NCBI GenBank assembly: GCA_002408445.1
Contig: DHSK01000032.1
Span: 1 to 43,318, forward strand
DNA length: 43,318 nt
Direction: 5' to 3'
Source of the DNA: Syntrophomonas sp. UBA5288
Lineage (GTDB): Bacteria > Bacillota > Syntrophomonadia > Syntrophomonadales > Syntrophomonadaceae
Each line of letters opens with the position of its first letter. Within the stretch, counting starts at the first letter, position 1. The translations under genes were made by a program, and so were the position numbers. This document shows positions 1 through 9,331 of this stretch, piece by piece. The notes under the pieces were generated by a model. The model did no database searches. It saw only the letters and a program-made list of their open reading frames with translations, and had not been told where the DNA came from.

Positions 1-94
1 CAGCACTTATTCATAGCAATGACCAGAACAGTATTTTCGTATTAATATGATAGCTTTGTCCCCATTGTCTGCCCTTTATACCTGATCCCTTAAT

Positions 95-1024
95 TCACCT
101 TTCCTCCCGGTCATAGGGAACCCCCAAGGCTGCCGGTGCTCCTGCCTCCTGCCGCAGCCGGATGGTAACAATGGTCAGAACCAGTATAGTTAATATATAA
201 GGCAGCATGGACAGGAAAAAGGGTGAAATTTTTATACCCGCCGCCTGCATACGGAAAGTCATGGCTTCCACGCCGCCGAACAAATAAGCCCCCACCAACC
301 CCCGCAAAGGATTCCAGAGCGCAAATATGACCAGAGCGACAGCGATCCAGCCCCGTCCTGCGGTCATATCCTCCTGCCAGGAGGGAGCATAAGCCAGCGA
401 CAGATAGGCACCTCCCAGCCCGGCCAGGACTCCTCCCATGATAGTACATATATATCTTACCCGTGCCACATTAATACCAACCGCATCAGCCGCAGCCGGA
501 TTTTCACCGGCGGACCGGATACTCAAACCCCAGCTGGTACGGTATAGTACGTACCACATCAATATTACCAGCACAATGCTCAGATATACCAGTACATCAT
601 GACGGAAAAGTACCGGTCCCAGTACGGGGATATCTTTCAGCAAGGGAACCGGCGCATGTTTAAAAGGGTCAACTATCGGCACGCCCTGGTAAGCTTTACC
701 CATAAAGCCGCTTACCCCGGAGCCGAAAATAGTCAGAGCCAAACCACTGACTACCTGATTGCCTCTTAAAGTAATAGTTATAAAGGCATGAATGGCTCCC
801 ATCATGCCGCCCCCGACCAGAGCGGCGGCAAAGCCATACCAGTGATTACCGGTATTGATAGTAAAAATGAAGCCCAGCACGGCACCTACCAGCATCATAC
901 CTTCTACTCCCAGGTTTAAAATACCGGAGCGTTCAGTCAGAAGTTCTCCAATCGCGGCAAATAAGATGGGGGTTCCTGCCACCACGGTAGCAGCTAAAAG
1001 TGCTATAAATATGGATAAATCCAT
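95..1024 (-). CDS. ABC transporter permease, NupQ/YufQ-like
   Basis: Inner-membrane permease of the BMP-type (purine nucleoside) ABC import family. It is 309 aa, the usual family length, and almost wholly hydrophobic, with 8-9 likely membrane segments. The N-terminal family signature is visible (LTERSGILNLGVEGMML near residue 28), as is the EAA-like cytoplasmic loop (SAGENPAAADAVGIN near residue 172) that contacts the ATPase. The ATG overlaps the stop of the upstream permease as TAATG, so translation is probably coupled. It is the last visible gene of the four-gene importer. The 94 bases after it to the window edge hold no gene I can support. Family assignment is firm; the exact substrate (nucleoside or another small polar solute) is inferred. 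Confidence 0.92.
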   Translation of the reverse strand: MDLSIFIALLAATVVAGTPILFAAIGELLTERSGILNLGVEGMMLVGAVLGFIFTINTGNHWYGFAAALVGGGMMGAIHAFITITLRGNQVVSGLALTIFGSGVSGFMGKAYQGVPIVDPFKHAPVPLLKDIPVLGPVLFRHDVLVYLSIVLVILMWYVLYRTSWGLSIRSAGENPAAADAVGINVARVRYICTIMGGVLAGLGGAYLSLAYAPSWQEDMTAGRGWIAVALVIFALWNPLRGLVGAYLFGGVEAMTFRMQAAGIKISPFFLSMLPYILTILVLTIVTIRLRQEAGAPAALGVPYDREER

Positions 1025-2091
1025 TACTTGTCCTCCTTTCTGACCAGTACCGGCCGCCGCTGCATAAATATTTCCCCGGCCAGGAGGAAGAATAAAACCG
1101 CACCTTGCAGCATTAAAACGATAGAAAACGGAATACCTGCGGTCTGTACCCCGAAGCCGCCCACCAGCAAAGCTCCGAACAATACCGCTACCAGCACGAT
1201 ACCGACCGGATGCAGCCGGCCCAGCCAGGCTACTATTATGGCGGTATAGCCATATCCGGGGGAAATACCGTGCTGAAGCCGGTGAGTTATGCCCGATACT
1301 TCTATCATACCGGCCAGACCGGCAATACCGCCGCTAATCAACATGACCAGGATAATGTTTTTAATTACATTGATCCCCGCATACCGGGCTGCTTCCTGGC
1401 TCTCACCCGCTACCCGCAGTTCGTAACCCCAGCGGCTGTATTTCAAAACCACATAAAAAATAAGGGCAATAATAATAGCTAAAATCAGTCCGGCATGCAC
1501 CCTGGTTTCACCCAGAACCGGCAAATAAGCCCCGGAGGCAAAACGCGGAGTCAGCGGGAAGCCTAAGCTGTTCGGATCTTTCCAGGGTCCATAAACCAGG
1601 TAATCAACCCAGATGATAGCTACATAATTCAACATCAGGGTAGTAATAGTTTCATTGATCTGCCAGTATGCCCTTAAGGCAGCCGGTATCAAGGCCCAGA
1701 CGGCACCGGCGGCAAAACCGGCCGCCAGCATTAGGGGTATCAAAACCGGAGCACTCAATTGTCCCAGAAAAAGCGCCACTCCGCTGGCGGCGAAAGCCCC
1801 CATGTAGAGCTGTCCTTCTGCTCCGATATTCCATAGCTTCATTCTGAAGGCCAGTGAAACGCCCAGGCCGGCCAGCATAAGAGGAATTGCTTTTACCAGG
1901 GTCTCTGACAGAGCATAGCTGCTGCCAAAAGCTCCCTCGAACATCTGGATGTAAGTATCCAGGGCGGAAAATCCGGATAAAGTTAGAAAAATGCCGCCTA
2001 CCACAAAAGCCAGCAGAACCGATACGGCCGCCACCACGATACCCGCTGCCAGTGATTCGTTTTCACGTTTAACCAATCTTATCTTGAGCAT
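1024..2091 (-). CDS. ABC transporter permease, NupP/YufP-like
   Basis: Second permease of the BMP-type importer, 355 aa. It starts with a short basic cytoplasmic N-terminus (KIRLVKRENES) followed by about ten hydrophobic segments. The motif FRMKLWNIGAEGQLYMGAFAA around residue 82 and the loop RVAGESQEAARYAGINV near residue 226 are typical of this permease class and match the loop in the neighbouring permease. It would form a heterodimeric channel with the 95-1024 product. Start and stop overlap those of its neighbours (TGATG with the ATPase gene, TAATG with the next permease), which indicates one polycistronic, translationally coupled operon. Confidence 0.92.
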   Translation of the reverse strand: MLKIRLVKRENESLAAGIVVAAVSVLLAFVVGGIFLTLSGFSALDTYIQMFEGAFGSSYALSETLVKAIPLMLAGLGVSLAFRMKLWNIGAEGQLYMGAFAASGVALFLGQLSAPVLIPLMLAAGFAAGAVWALIPAALRAYWQINETITTLMLNYVAIIWVDYLVYGPWKDPNSLGFPLTPRFASGAYLPVLGETRVHAGLILAIIIALIFYVVLKYSRWGYELRVAGESQEAARYAGINVIKNIILVMLISGGIAGLAGMIEVSGITHRLQHGISPGYGYTAIIVAWLGRLHPVGIVLVAVLFGALLVGGFGVQTAGIPFSIVLMLQGAVLFFLLAGEIFMQRRPVLVRKEDK

Positions 2092-3614
2092 CAGTGACCT
2101 CTCATTTCCTGCGCTCCCAGCATCAGAGCGCCAATTTTATCGGTATCAGCCTCTTCAACCGGCATTACCCCATTGATTCTGCCGTCATACATCACTGCTA
2201 CCCGGTCGGCCAGGCGGAAAATATCGTCCAAATCTTCCAGCACCAGCAATATGGCCGTTCCTTTATCCCGTTCTTCCAATAAAAGTTTATATACGGCTTC
2301 ACTGGCGGCTATATCCAATCCTCTGACCGGGTAAGAAGCGACCAAAAGCCGTGGTTTTTGGCTTATCTCCCGCCCCAGCAAAAGTTTTTGCAGATTTCCT
2401 CCGGAAAGGAAGTTAACCGGATGGTTGATATTCGGTGCAAAAATATTAAAGTCTTTTATCAAGCCCTCGGCATAGCGGCCGATCTTTTTATAGTCCAGCA
2501 AACCCCGGCTGATAAATTCACCGGTATAATAACTCCTTAAAATACTGTTATCCATAATATTAAGATTGGGGACCAGTCCCATGCCGATGCGATCCTCGGG
2601 CACCATGTTGATACCATGTTTAAGGCGCTGGCGTACATTGAGCCGGGTAATATCCTCCCCCTCCAGCAGGATGGTTCCCCCGGACGGATTTCTCAAACCG
2701 GCAATAGCTTCCACCAGTTCCCTTTGGCCATTGCCTGCCACCCCGGCGATTCCGACAATCTCCCCGGCATTAACGGTCAGATTCACATCGCGCACCGCCA
2801 TATAGCCCTGATCGCCGGGAACCTGTAAATGAGACAGCTTCAGTACCGTCTGCCCTGTTGACCCACCGCGTTCCAGCCTCTGGTAAACAACTTCGTGCTC
2901 CACCATCATACGGGTCAATATATTTTCATCCACATTCTTAATACTATCACCGCCGACGACTTGACCTTTGCGTAAAACCGTAACCCGGTCGGCGATCTCC
3001 ATCACTTCATTGAGTTTATGTGTTATCACAATAATAGTCTTGCCCTGTTCCGCCATGCGCCGCAGTACTCCAAAAAGGTCTTTTACCTCCTGCGGAGTCA
3101 GAACCGTCGTAGGTTCATCCATTATGAGTATATTGCAACCCCGGTATAACATCTTAAGTATCTCCACCCGCTGCCGTTCACCTATGGACAGCTGGTTCAC
3201 CCGCAAAGATGGATTAATATCAAAACCATACCGGCCCGCCATCTCTGCTACCGTTTTTTCCGCCCGGGCCGGATTCAGGTGAATATGTTCAGATGCCGTA
3301 CCAAGGATTATATTCTGTGCCACCGTAAAATTATCTACCAGCCGAAAATGCTGATAAATCATACCAATACCGCATCCCAGAGCATCACGGGGTGAATTGA
3401 ACTTGACCGGTTGGCCGTCAATTTTGATAATGCCCGTATCAGGCCGGTATAACCCGGCCAGAATACTCATAAGGGTCGATTTGCCGGCGCCATTTTCACC
3501 CAGCAGTGCGTGTATCTCTCCCCGGCCCACGCCAAAGCTGATATCCTGGTTAGCCATCACCCCGGGAAAATACTTGCTGATATTATTCATCTCTATTATC
3601 TGTTCGGAATTCAT
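2091..3614 (-). CDS. ABC transporter ATP-binding protein with two ABC domains, NupO/YufO-like
   Basis: Cytoplasmic ATPase that powers the importer, 507 aa, with two fused nucleotide-binding domains. Domain 1 (about residues 5-240) has Walker A GENGAGKST, signature LSIGERQRV and Walker B ILIMDEPT. Domain 2 (about 258-500) has the degenerate P-loop GVAGNGQRE, usual for the second domain of the RbsA/NupO class, the signature LSGGNLQK, and a Walker B region reading LLVASYPVRGLD, where the common form ends in QPTRGLD. Only site 1 looks fully canonical. The ATG has a clear upstream GGAGG. A hairpin separates it from the upstream lipoprotein gene, so it is probably expressed below the binding protein. 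Confidence 0.94.
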   Translation of the reverse strand: MNSEQIIEMNNISKYFPGVMANQDISFGVGRGEIHALLGENGAGKSTLMSILAGLYRPDTGIIKIDGQPVKFNSPRDALGCGIGMIYQHFRLVDNFTVAQNIILGTASEHIHLNPARAEKTVAEMAGRYGFDINPSLRVNQLSIGERQRVEILKMLYRGCNILIMDEPTTVLTPQEVKDLFGVLRRMAEQGKTIIVITHKLNEVMEIADRVTVLRKGQVVGGDSIKNVDENILTRMMVEHEVVYQRLERGGSTGQTVLKLSHLQVPGDQGYMAVRDVNLTVNAGEIVGIAGVAGNGQRELVEAIAGLRNPSGGTILLEGEDITRLNVRQRLKHGINMVPEDRIGMGLVPNLNIMDNSILRSYYTGEFISRGLLDYKKIGRYAEGLIKDFNIFAPNINHPVNFLSGGNLQKLLLGREISQKPRLLVASYPVRGLDIAASEAVYKLLLEERDKGTAILLVLEDLDDIFRLADRVAVMYDGRINGVMPVEEADTDKIGALMLGAQEMRGH

Positions 3615-3636
3615 AGAGAACCTCCAATGTAAATGT

Positions 3637-3661
3637 AAAAGGCGGCACGATGCCGCCTTTT
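3637..3661 (-). terminator. Intercistronic stem-loop between binding-protein and ATPase genes
   Basis: A 6-bp GC stem (GGCGGC/GCCGCC, extended by A-T pairs) with a 5-nt loop, flanked by A4 and T4, lies between the lipoprotein stop and the ATPase ribosome binding site. It is nearly symmetrical. In such operons a leaky terminator here gives excess binding protein over ATPase; that role is inferred. Confidence 0.6.
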
Positions 3662-3684
3662 AGCCTGAATTATTCTGAGCCGCC

Positions 3685-4791
3685 CTACTGCTTGATTTGT
3701 CCTTCCACGCCGGCTACAAACCAGTCAAAGCTTAGCATTTCTTTATCGGTCATCTTCTGTCCGGCCGCTACCTTTTCAGTACCATCCTGAGCCTTCAGCG
3801 GGCCTTCAAAGATATATAATTTACCGTCTTTAATAGCCTTTTCTTTATCTGCTACCAGTTGCTTGACATCAGCCGGGACTTTATCGGAGATAGGTGCCAA
3901 TGCTACTACACCATCATTAACGCCGCCCCAGTAAGCATCGTTTTTCCAGGTACCGTCCATAACTGATTTAACTGTAGCTACATAATATTCTCCCCAGTTC
4001 CATACCGGTGAGGTCAGGTTGGCATTGGGCGCAAACTTGTGCATGTCGCTGTGGTAGCCTATAGCATAAGCTCCGGCTTCTTCTGCCGCCTGCTGCGGGG
4101 TATAGGTATCCTGATGCTGGGCGATGACATCGCAGCCCTGCTCCAGCAAACTCTTGGCCGCATCTTTAACCTTGGCCGGATCAATCCAGGTATTGGTCCA
4201 GACAACTTTTACTTTGACGTCAGGATTTACGGACTGAGCTCCCAGAGTAAATGCATTAATTCCCCTTACTACTTCGGGAATCGGGAAAGCCGCTACATAA
4301 CCAAGGGTATTGCTCTTGGTCATTTTACCCGCTACTATGCCGCTAAGATAACGCATTTGATAGATACGGCCAAAATAAGCCCCTACATTTTCAGCCGTTT
4401 GCAAACCTGAACAGTGCATAAAGGTTACATCAGGATGCTTTTGTGCTACTTGCATGACGGCATCGCCAAAACCAAAACTGGTAGCAAATATCAGCTTGCA
4501 CCCTTTTTGGACCAGTTGTTCCAGGCTTCTTTCGGCATCCGCACCTTCAGGAACCTGTTCGAGATAAACGGTTTCAACATTAGGCATCTTTTCTTCCAGA
4601 TATTGACGGCCCTGATCATGAGTATAGGTCCAGCCCGCATCTCCGGGAACACCTATGTAAATGAAACCAACCTTGATTTTGTCCGTCTTGGGTTGATCTG
4701 CAGCCTTTTGCTGGCCACCGCAGCCAGCCACAAAAGTTGACAACATCAAAACCGCAACCAACAACGCTACAACTTTTTTACACTTCCGCAA
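3685..4791 (-). CDS. BMP-family ABC transporter substrate-binding lipoprotein
   Basis: Extracytoplasmic solute-binding protein of the BmpA/PnrA/Med family, 368 aa, anchored as a lipoprotein. The N-terminus has a basic start, a hydrophobic core and the lipobox VAGC at about residues 21-24. The fold begins with KVGFIYIGVPGDAGWTYTHDQGRQY and continues with GCKLIFATSFGFGD, both typical of this family, whose best-known members bind nucleosides. The start is TTG, chosen because GGAGG lies 10 nt upstream. First gene of the importer operon. On the - strand a TATAAT-like -10 is visible near 4866-4871 without a convincing -35. I looked for a purine riboswitch in the leader and saw none. Confidence 0.93.
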   Translation of the reverse strand: MRKCKKVVALLVAVLMLSTFVAGCGGQQKAADQPKTDKIKVGFIYIGVPGDAGWTYTHDQGRQYLEEKMPNVETVYLEQVPEGADAERSLEQLVQKGCKLIFATSFGFGDAVMQVAQKHPDVTFMHCSGLQTAENVGAYFGRIYQMRYLSGIVAGKMTKSNTLGYVAAFPIPEVVRGINAFTLGAQSVNPDVKVKVVWTNTWIDPAKVKDAAKSLLEQGCDVIAQHQDTYTPQQAAEEAGAYAIGYHSDMHKFAPNANLTSPVWNWGEYYVATVKSVMDGTWKNDAYWGGVNDGVVALAPISDKVPADVKQLVADKEKAIKDGKLYIFEGPLKAQDGTEKVAAGQKMTDKEMLSFDWFVAGVEGQIKQ

Positions 4792-4952
4792 AGTATTCTT
4801 ACCTCCCCGTAAAATTAGCTTAAAAAGTATAAATTCGATTTTTTATCGAATCAGTCCTTTAAATTATAGTATTTTTTGCGAATATATGTAGTTTTTTTAG
4901 CGAAATTTTTTAGTATTTTTCTTATCTTTTGTATTATTCCAATTGTGCAGTT

Positions 4953-4992
4953 AAAAAATGCCTCCGAATCCGCTTATCGTCGGTTCTGAAGG
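4953..4992 (-). terminator. Possible terminator after pilO
   Basis: On the - strand an imperfect stem-loop (ends CCTTC/CGGAGG, inner GAACCG/CGG-TTC) is followed by six T residues. It lies just past the pilO stop, in the 227-bp gap before the importer genes, and fits the end of the pilus operon. The stem has bulges, so confidence is moderate. The rest of this gap is AT-rich leader for the binding-protein gene. Confidence 0.45.
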
Positions 4993-5018
4993 GCTTTCTG
5001 CAGGAGACCCGGTTAATA

Positions 5019-5750
5019 TCATGGAGCAAATGGATTATCACGCTGGCTGGATACCGGCTCGACCCGATTATCCACTTCCGTTACGCCCGGAATAATTTTT
5101 CCGTCATAGTAAGCTTTAAATTTTAGACTTAACATAATATCGTCCGGGTCGAAAGCGGACACACCATTCAACTCTGCTCCTGCCGCAGGAGAAGCTCCGC
5201 CCTCCTGAACGGCCTCAGGCATTTGAATCTTGCGCTGACCGGCCAGCAGAGCAACCTCAGTCACACTATAGATGCGCGGTGCCTCCTGCAAAGATTCCAG
5301 AAAAGTAACGATATCATAATAGCTGCCCCGACCGGTCAGATCAAAAATTATACTTCCGGCACCGGCACCGGTCTCAGGCTTTTCATTACTCCCGCCACTG
5401 GATTGCGTTCCTGCATCTTTTTCATAGTTGAAAAGCACCAAATCCAGGCCGCTGTCTGCCGCCGTTTGCTCGACAAAATCTATTACCTCCGGCATGTATT
5501 CCGCCGAAGGAACCTGTCGGGCCAGATCGGTATACTTTTCCTGATAATTCTGCCGGCTGTTTTCCAATCCTTTAATGTTATTATCAATCTCGCGGGCCGA
5601 TATTAACTGTTCCCGCAAGACATCGTTTTTTTGCACCCAATCGGTTGCCTGATTTTTGACCGGAGTATAGGCGTAATTGTAAAACAGATAAATTCCCACC
5701 ACCCATACCAGAAGGCAAACCATGAGTTTCTCCCTTAAAGACAGTTTCAT
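5019..5750 (-). CDS. pilO: PilO-like type IV pilus assembly protein
   Basis: Bitopic inner-membrane protein of the pilus alignment complex, 243 aa. It has one N-terminal membrane segment (about residues 9-27, MVCLLVWVVGIYLFYNY), then a coiled-coil stretch (about 35-75) and an extracytoplasmic PilO-type domain, interrupted by a Gly/Ser-rich linker near residues 117-133. The call rests on this architecture and on its place directly after pilM and pilN; sequence identity in this family is always low. The ATG overlaps the pilN stop as ATGA. No pilP or pilQ follows, as expected for a monoderm pilus system. Last gene of the pilus cluster. Confidence 0.8.
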   Translation of the reverse strand: MKLSLREKLMVCLLVWVVGIYLFYNYAYTPVKNQATDWVQKNDVLREQLISAREIDNNIKGLENSRQNYQEKYTDLARQVPSAEYMPEVIDFVEQTAADSGLDLVLFNYEKDAGTQSSGGSNEKPETGAGAGSIIFDLTGRGSYYDIVTFLESLQEAPRIYSVTEVALLAGQRKIQMPEAVQEGGASPAAGAELNGVSAFDPDDIMLSLKFKAYYDGKIIPGVTEVDNRVEPVSSQRDNPFAP

Positions 5751-6301
5751 ATTTTGTCCCCCTTCTTCCAGACCATTTCCAGGCTGAACATGACTTTCCC
5801 GCTCTCCTCCTCGCGCTGGAGATTCAATACGGCAACATCTTGAAAACGAGGACTCTGTTGAAGTGATACCACCAGCCTGGCGGCACTGCTAAAATTACTC
5901 GTATATCCCTTCAGGGTAATTTTGTTGTCGGCAGCGGCCAGATTAACCAGCCTTCCTCCCTCAGGCATGGCCTGTTCAATATCGTCCAGAATTATGGTAA
6001 GGGGCATTCCCTGCAATTTGAGGGTATCGACCTGACGACTTTTCTCATCCAGCTGTTTTTTCATATCCCGATTCAGATTTATGGCGGCCTGGGAAGGGCC
6101 GTATCTTAACAGTTCCTGTTGCAACTGATGATATTGCCTTTTTTCCAGGCTGACCCGTTCCACCTGGTTAAAATAAAATATGAGCATGGCTATGACTACA
6201 ATGGCTGTAAGCAGTGTAATAACGAGCATTTCAGCCACGGCTTGCTCTCTGCGGGTGTCATGCTCCACCAGATTAATATGTATTACAGGCGGCATCGGCA
6301 T
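5747..6301 (-). CDS. pilN: PilN-like type IV pilus assembly protein
   Basis: Small bitopic protein, about 184 aa, partner of PilM and PilO. The N-terminal cytoplasmic stretch contains HINLVEHDTRRE, a variant of the PilN 'INLLP' motif that docks into PilM. It is followed by one membrane segment (about residues 26-44), a coiled coil (about 50-90) and a ferredoxin-like C-terminal domain. Three ATG codons lie close together at the start. I chose the second (6301) because it is best spaced from the strong GGGGAGG; the first (6304) would overlap the pilM stop as ATGA and is also possible. Confidence 0.82.
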   Translation of the reverse strand: MPMPPVIHINLVEHDTRREQAVAEMLVITLLTAIVVIAMLIFYFNQVERVSLEKRQYHQLQQELLRYGPSQAAINLNRDMKKQLDEKSRQVDTLKLQGMPLTIILDDIEQAMPEGGRLVNLAAADNKITLKGYTSNFSSAARLVVSLQQSPRFQDVAVLNLQREEESGKVMFSLEMVWKKGDKI

Positions 6302-7308
6302 CATATCCCTCCCCAGGCGGCTAATCCCAGAGCGACCGTATAATCACGCTGCAATTCCCACTGCTCTCTTTCCGTCACAAGGGCAGGCCAAGCCAGGACA
6401 GAAGCATACTCCAATATATTTACCCGGCGTCCTAATCCGGCCGCCAGATACTTATCCAGATTCTTCAAGCGCGAGCCCCCGCCGCACAGATAAACCGTTT
6501 CCACCGTTTCACCTGCGTTTTGCATCTCGTAATACTCCAGGGACCGGGCCAGTTCCGACATAATATCCCGCACCAGATAGGAATAGTCATTATCCTCATT
6601 TGCATCTATTTCCTCCAGATGTATATCCTCCTTCGGCCCGCCCCCTCTGATGTTGCGGTAAAAAGCTGAACACCCCAGGGGAAGCGACCGCAGCGAAGTC
6701 AGCAAGCCCTGTTTGAAAATAGAAAAATGGGAACGGGAGGCTCCGATATTTAACAAGCCAATGATCTTATCTCCCTCATTTAAATTCATTACCCGGTATA
6801 TGGCCAGAGGCTCGATTTCGGCTGTCTTAAGCTTCAAGCCCGCAATATGACAGACTTCATCCAATGCCTCCACCTGCTGACGGCGGGCAGCCACGAAAAA
6901 AACCTCCGTTTTCTTACCGCTGCCATCTTCAAACTGGCGAAACGGGAATACATCGATGGCAGCTTCCTCTACCGGAATGGGCAAAAATTCGGTAGCCTTA
7001 AAAATGGCTGCTTCTTTCAATTCACTGGCCTTCATGCGCGGCATGACAAAATTTCTGATATATATTTGCTGACCTGATACCGCCGAGGCCACAGCCCGTC
7101 CCTCTACCTTAAGTTCCCGGGCCAGTTTCCCGATATGTTCGCCCAGGAAATCCGGGTCAAGAATATTGCCGGCCTCCATGCTGCCCTCAGGCGTAGCTAT
7201 GCTGCCATACTTCACCAGTTGAACCTGTTTGCCGACTTTCTTCACCCGGGCCATTTTAATCTTCTTGCTTCCAATGTCCAGTCCTATCCCCGGCCCCCGC
7301 ATCAACAA
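6301..7308 (-). CDS. pilM: PilM, actin-like type IV pilus assembly ATPase
   Basis: Cytoplasmic actin-fold protein that binds the PilN N-terminus and links the motor ATPases to the membrane complex. The phosphate-1 signature GIGLDIGSKKIKMARV is at the start, with PILM-type segments KASELKEAAIFKATEFLPIP near residue 100 and the nucleotide-binding VETVYLCGGGSRLKNLDKYL near residue 270. The open frame extends to 7326, but that start has no room for a ribosome binding site. GGAGGG is well spaced for TTG at 7308, and an ATG at 7302 is an alternative. Directly followed by pilN with overlap. Confidence 0.9.
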   Translation of the reverse strand: MLMRGPGIGLDIGSKKIKMARVKKVGKQVQLVKYGSIATPEGSMEAGNILDPDFLGEHIGKLARELKVEGRAVASAVSGQQIYIRNFVMPRMKASELKEAAIFKATEFLPIPVEEAAIDVFPFRQFEDGSGKKTEVFFVAARRQQVEALDEVCHIAGLKLKTAEIEPLAIYRVMNLNEGDKIIGLLNIGASRSHFSIFKQGLLTSLRSLPLGCSAFYRNIRGGGPKEDIHLEEIDANEDNDYSYLVRDIMSELARSLEYYEMQNAGETVETVYLCGGGSRLKNLDKYLAAGLGRRVNILEYASVLAWPALVTEREQWELQRDYTVALGLAAWGGI

Positions 7309-7326
7309 ACTTATCCCTCCCAGCAA

Positions 7327-8826
7327 TTAGTTGATATATTGATAAGAAACAATCGGGCCAACTCCAATATATGCCCACGGTTCATGGAATTGATTAATAA
7401 TCGACGGCTGCTGCACAATATTAACTATTTTATTCATTGAAGTAATTTTCACATCATCGTAATAATCGATCTTCATGGTAATGCTTTTTCCTGCATGCAT
7501 AACACCTTTATAGGTAATATCCCTGGGGGTGGAAGTTATATTAATATTGTCGCCTGCCAGGCTATATAAGCTTACCTCACGATTAACCACTTCCCCTTCC
7601 GGCATAAAACGTGATATTCCATTAAAGTATTTGGGATCAACGGTTAAATCTACATCATGCATGGAAAGAAGAAAAATCCCCATGTCGGGATTGGCCATTT
7701 CAAAGACCGTACTGTCGTATCCAACCTCGAGACTGGCCGGACTGGCAATAACTATATGGTCATATTCATTGCTTAAACGATTGAACCAGGTACCCGCCGT
7801 ATTTTGAAGAGTGGCGATAGTTCTGCGCAGCCACTCCCACGAAATCCAGTCGGGTCCGGTATTATGAGTAATGGTAGTAAAGTCAACTATTACCCTGAAA
7901 TCGTCCGGAACATTATCAAAGGCAATATCTTTATCCCAATCAATAAATAAATTAGCCTTTTCCACCTGGTCCACAATGAGTTTATAGGTCGTTCCACTTA
8001 CCCTAGTTAAAATCCGGGAATCTGATGCGTCGATATATTGCCATTCATCGGGATTGGACAATGCGATTTCCCGGTAGCGCTGCAGTTCCTCAGGACCAAA
8101 CCCGGGTAAGTTCGGATTATTGACCGGTATATATTTCCCTAAGAAATCTTCGGAATGAAAAATCTTTTCCGGCAAATTGAGCAGATCGCTCAGCAGATCA
8201 TCAATTGGATAGAAAAGCTGGTCTTTCTCAGTCTCGGTAATGTCATTGTCCCAATCGTTCTTGGCCACCCGGGCCGGATGGCCATCTTCATCTACCACAT
8301 TAACTTTTCCCTGGGGGACATAATAAGGTGCCATGTTAATGGGCCAAGTCCAGTCCCAATCTATAGCCATGTAATATTTGCCCATAGCTTTCAGACGGTC
8401 GGTAATGACAGGATAATTGGGCAGACTGTTCACCAACATTTCCGCCCGGGCCGTTTTAAGAGCCAGGATTTGTCCGTTGGCACCGGTGATTTTACCCTCT
8501 GAAGTAATAGTTACAATTCCTTTGCTATCGGGCGGATTAACGCTCACGGTGGCACTGCTGACCGGTGACAGGCGGATTTGCGGTATAGCAGGAATGGATA
8601 GCCCGGCTATGAGATTATTCATAACTATATCGCGCGCGACCTGTACTCCCGCATCTGCGGCCTGGCGGGCCTGTTCGGTACGGGTATCGTTAATAGCCAT
8701 CTTGGCTTCCAGCCCGGCCATACTTAGGACCGCTGCGCCCAGTACACTTAAAACCAGAAATACCATCAAGACTGCGAGCATGGCATTTCCCTGCTGGGAA
8801 TGAATCGAATGATACTTGTTGCTCAT
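7327..8826 (-). CDS. PilX-like pilus assembly/minor pilin-type protein
   Basis: A 499-aa protein with a PilX N-terminal type region: a short polar lead, QQGNAMLAVLMVFLVLSVLGAAVLSMAGLEAKMA as the membrane/assembly helix, and then helical RTEQARQAADAGVQVARD, the characteristic A-D-A-G segment. The rest is a large extracytoplasmic domain rich in aromatic and Asp residues that I do not recognise. It ends only about 18 bp before pilM and follows two pseudopilin genes, so it is probably a tip or minor pilin component loaded with them. There is no canonical G-F/M-T-L-x-E cleavage site; processing, if any, would be at the QQGNAM site. Confidence 0.75.
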   Translation of the reverse strand: MSNKYHSIHSQQGNAMLAVLMVFLVLSVLGAAVLSMAGLEAKMAINDTRTEQARQAADAGVQVARDIVMNNLIAGLSIPAIPQIRLSPVSSATVSVNPPDSKGIVTITSEGKITGANGQILALKTARAEMLVNSLPNYPVITDRLKAMGKYYMAIDWDWTWPINMAPYYVPQGKVNVVDEDGHPARVAKNDWDNDITETEKDQLFYPIDDLLSDLLNLPEKIFHSEDFLGKYIPVNNPNLPGFGPEELQRYREIALSNPDEWQYIDASDSRILTRVSGTTYKLIVDQVEKANLFIDWDKDIAFDNVPDDFRVIVDFTTITHNTGPDWISWEWLRRTIATLQNTAGTWFNRLSNEYDHIVIASPASLEVGYDSTVFEMANPDMGIFLLSMHDVDLTVDPKYFNGISRFMPEGEVVNREVSLYSLAGDNINITSTPRDITYKGVMHAGKSITMKIDYYDDVKITSMNKIVNIVQQPSIINQFHEPWAYIGVGPIVSYQYIN

Positions 8827-8844
8827 TGCCTCATTCCCCCTCCT

Positions 8845-9327
8845 TTAATCTATCCTTTTCCTGCAAGTGGTTCCGGTCTTTAACTCATGCCCGGCCAGGG
8901 CGGCAGTTATATTTAACTCCAGCAACCCGGCACCGGGACTGGCAAAAGTTATGGCGCTGATGTTCGAGGCCACCGGATGGACCGTATGGCTGGACAATAT
9001 AGCCCGGTACAGCTGATTATTATAAACATAGAACTCGATTTCTTCCGAATCTTTAACCAAATACAGCCGCACTCCCTCGCTATTGCCTGTTACTTCTTTT
9101 CTATCCTTATCTTTTATAACAAACGTCCGGCTCTGCCGAAAATCATCGATTATTCTATAGCGGGCCTGTCTGACGTCATATTGCAGTTCGGATTGATTTA
9201 CTTCCTTTTCATAGCCATAAAAGCCGCACCAGAAAACCGACATCAAACCGGCCATCAGGAAGCCAAACAACGCCAATGCGGCTAAAACTTCAATCAGAGT
9301 AAAACCCCGGTCCAATTCCTTATTCAT
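8845..9327 (-). CDS. Type IV pilus minor pilin / pseudopilin
   Basis: A 160-aa prepilin. After a short basic leader (MNKELDRG) comes the type III signal peptide cleaved before F (G|FTLIEVL, with Glu at +5) and the hydrophobic assembly helix. The following globular domain (ELQYDVRQARYRIIDDFRQSRTF, then short beta-rich stretches) resembles PilW/GspJ-like pseudopilins. The open frame runs to a GTG at 9342, but the ATG at 9327 has GAGGT at good spacing and gives the normal leader length. Processed by the prepilin peptidase encoded upstream. Confidence 0.87.
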   Translation of the reverse strand: MNKELDRGFTLIEVLAALALFGFLMAGLMSVFWCGFYGYEKEVNQSELQYDVRQARYRIIDDFRQSRTFVIKDKDRKEVTGNSEGVRLYLVKDSEEIEFYVYNNQLYRAILSSHTVHPVASNISAITFASPGAGLLELNITAALAGHELKTGTTCRKRID

Positions 9328-9331
9328 GCTG

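Noticed and set aside
4792..4930. Purine riboswitch upstream of the BMP-type binding protein
   Set aside because: No three-way junction or conserved loop sequences are visible, only an AT-rich leader with a small ATTCGAT/ATCGAAT hairpin.
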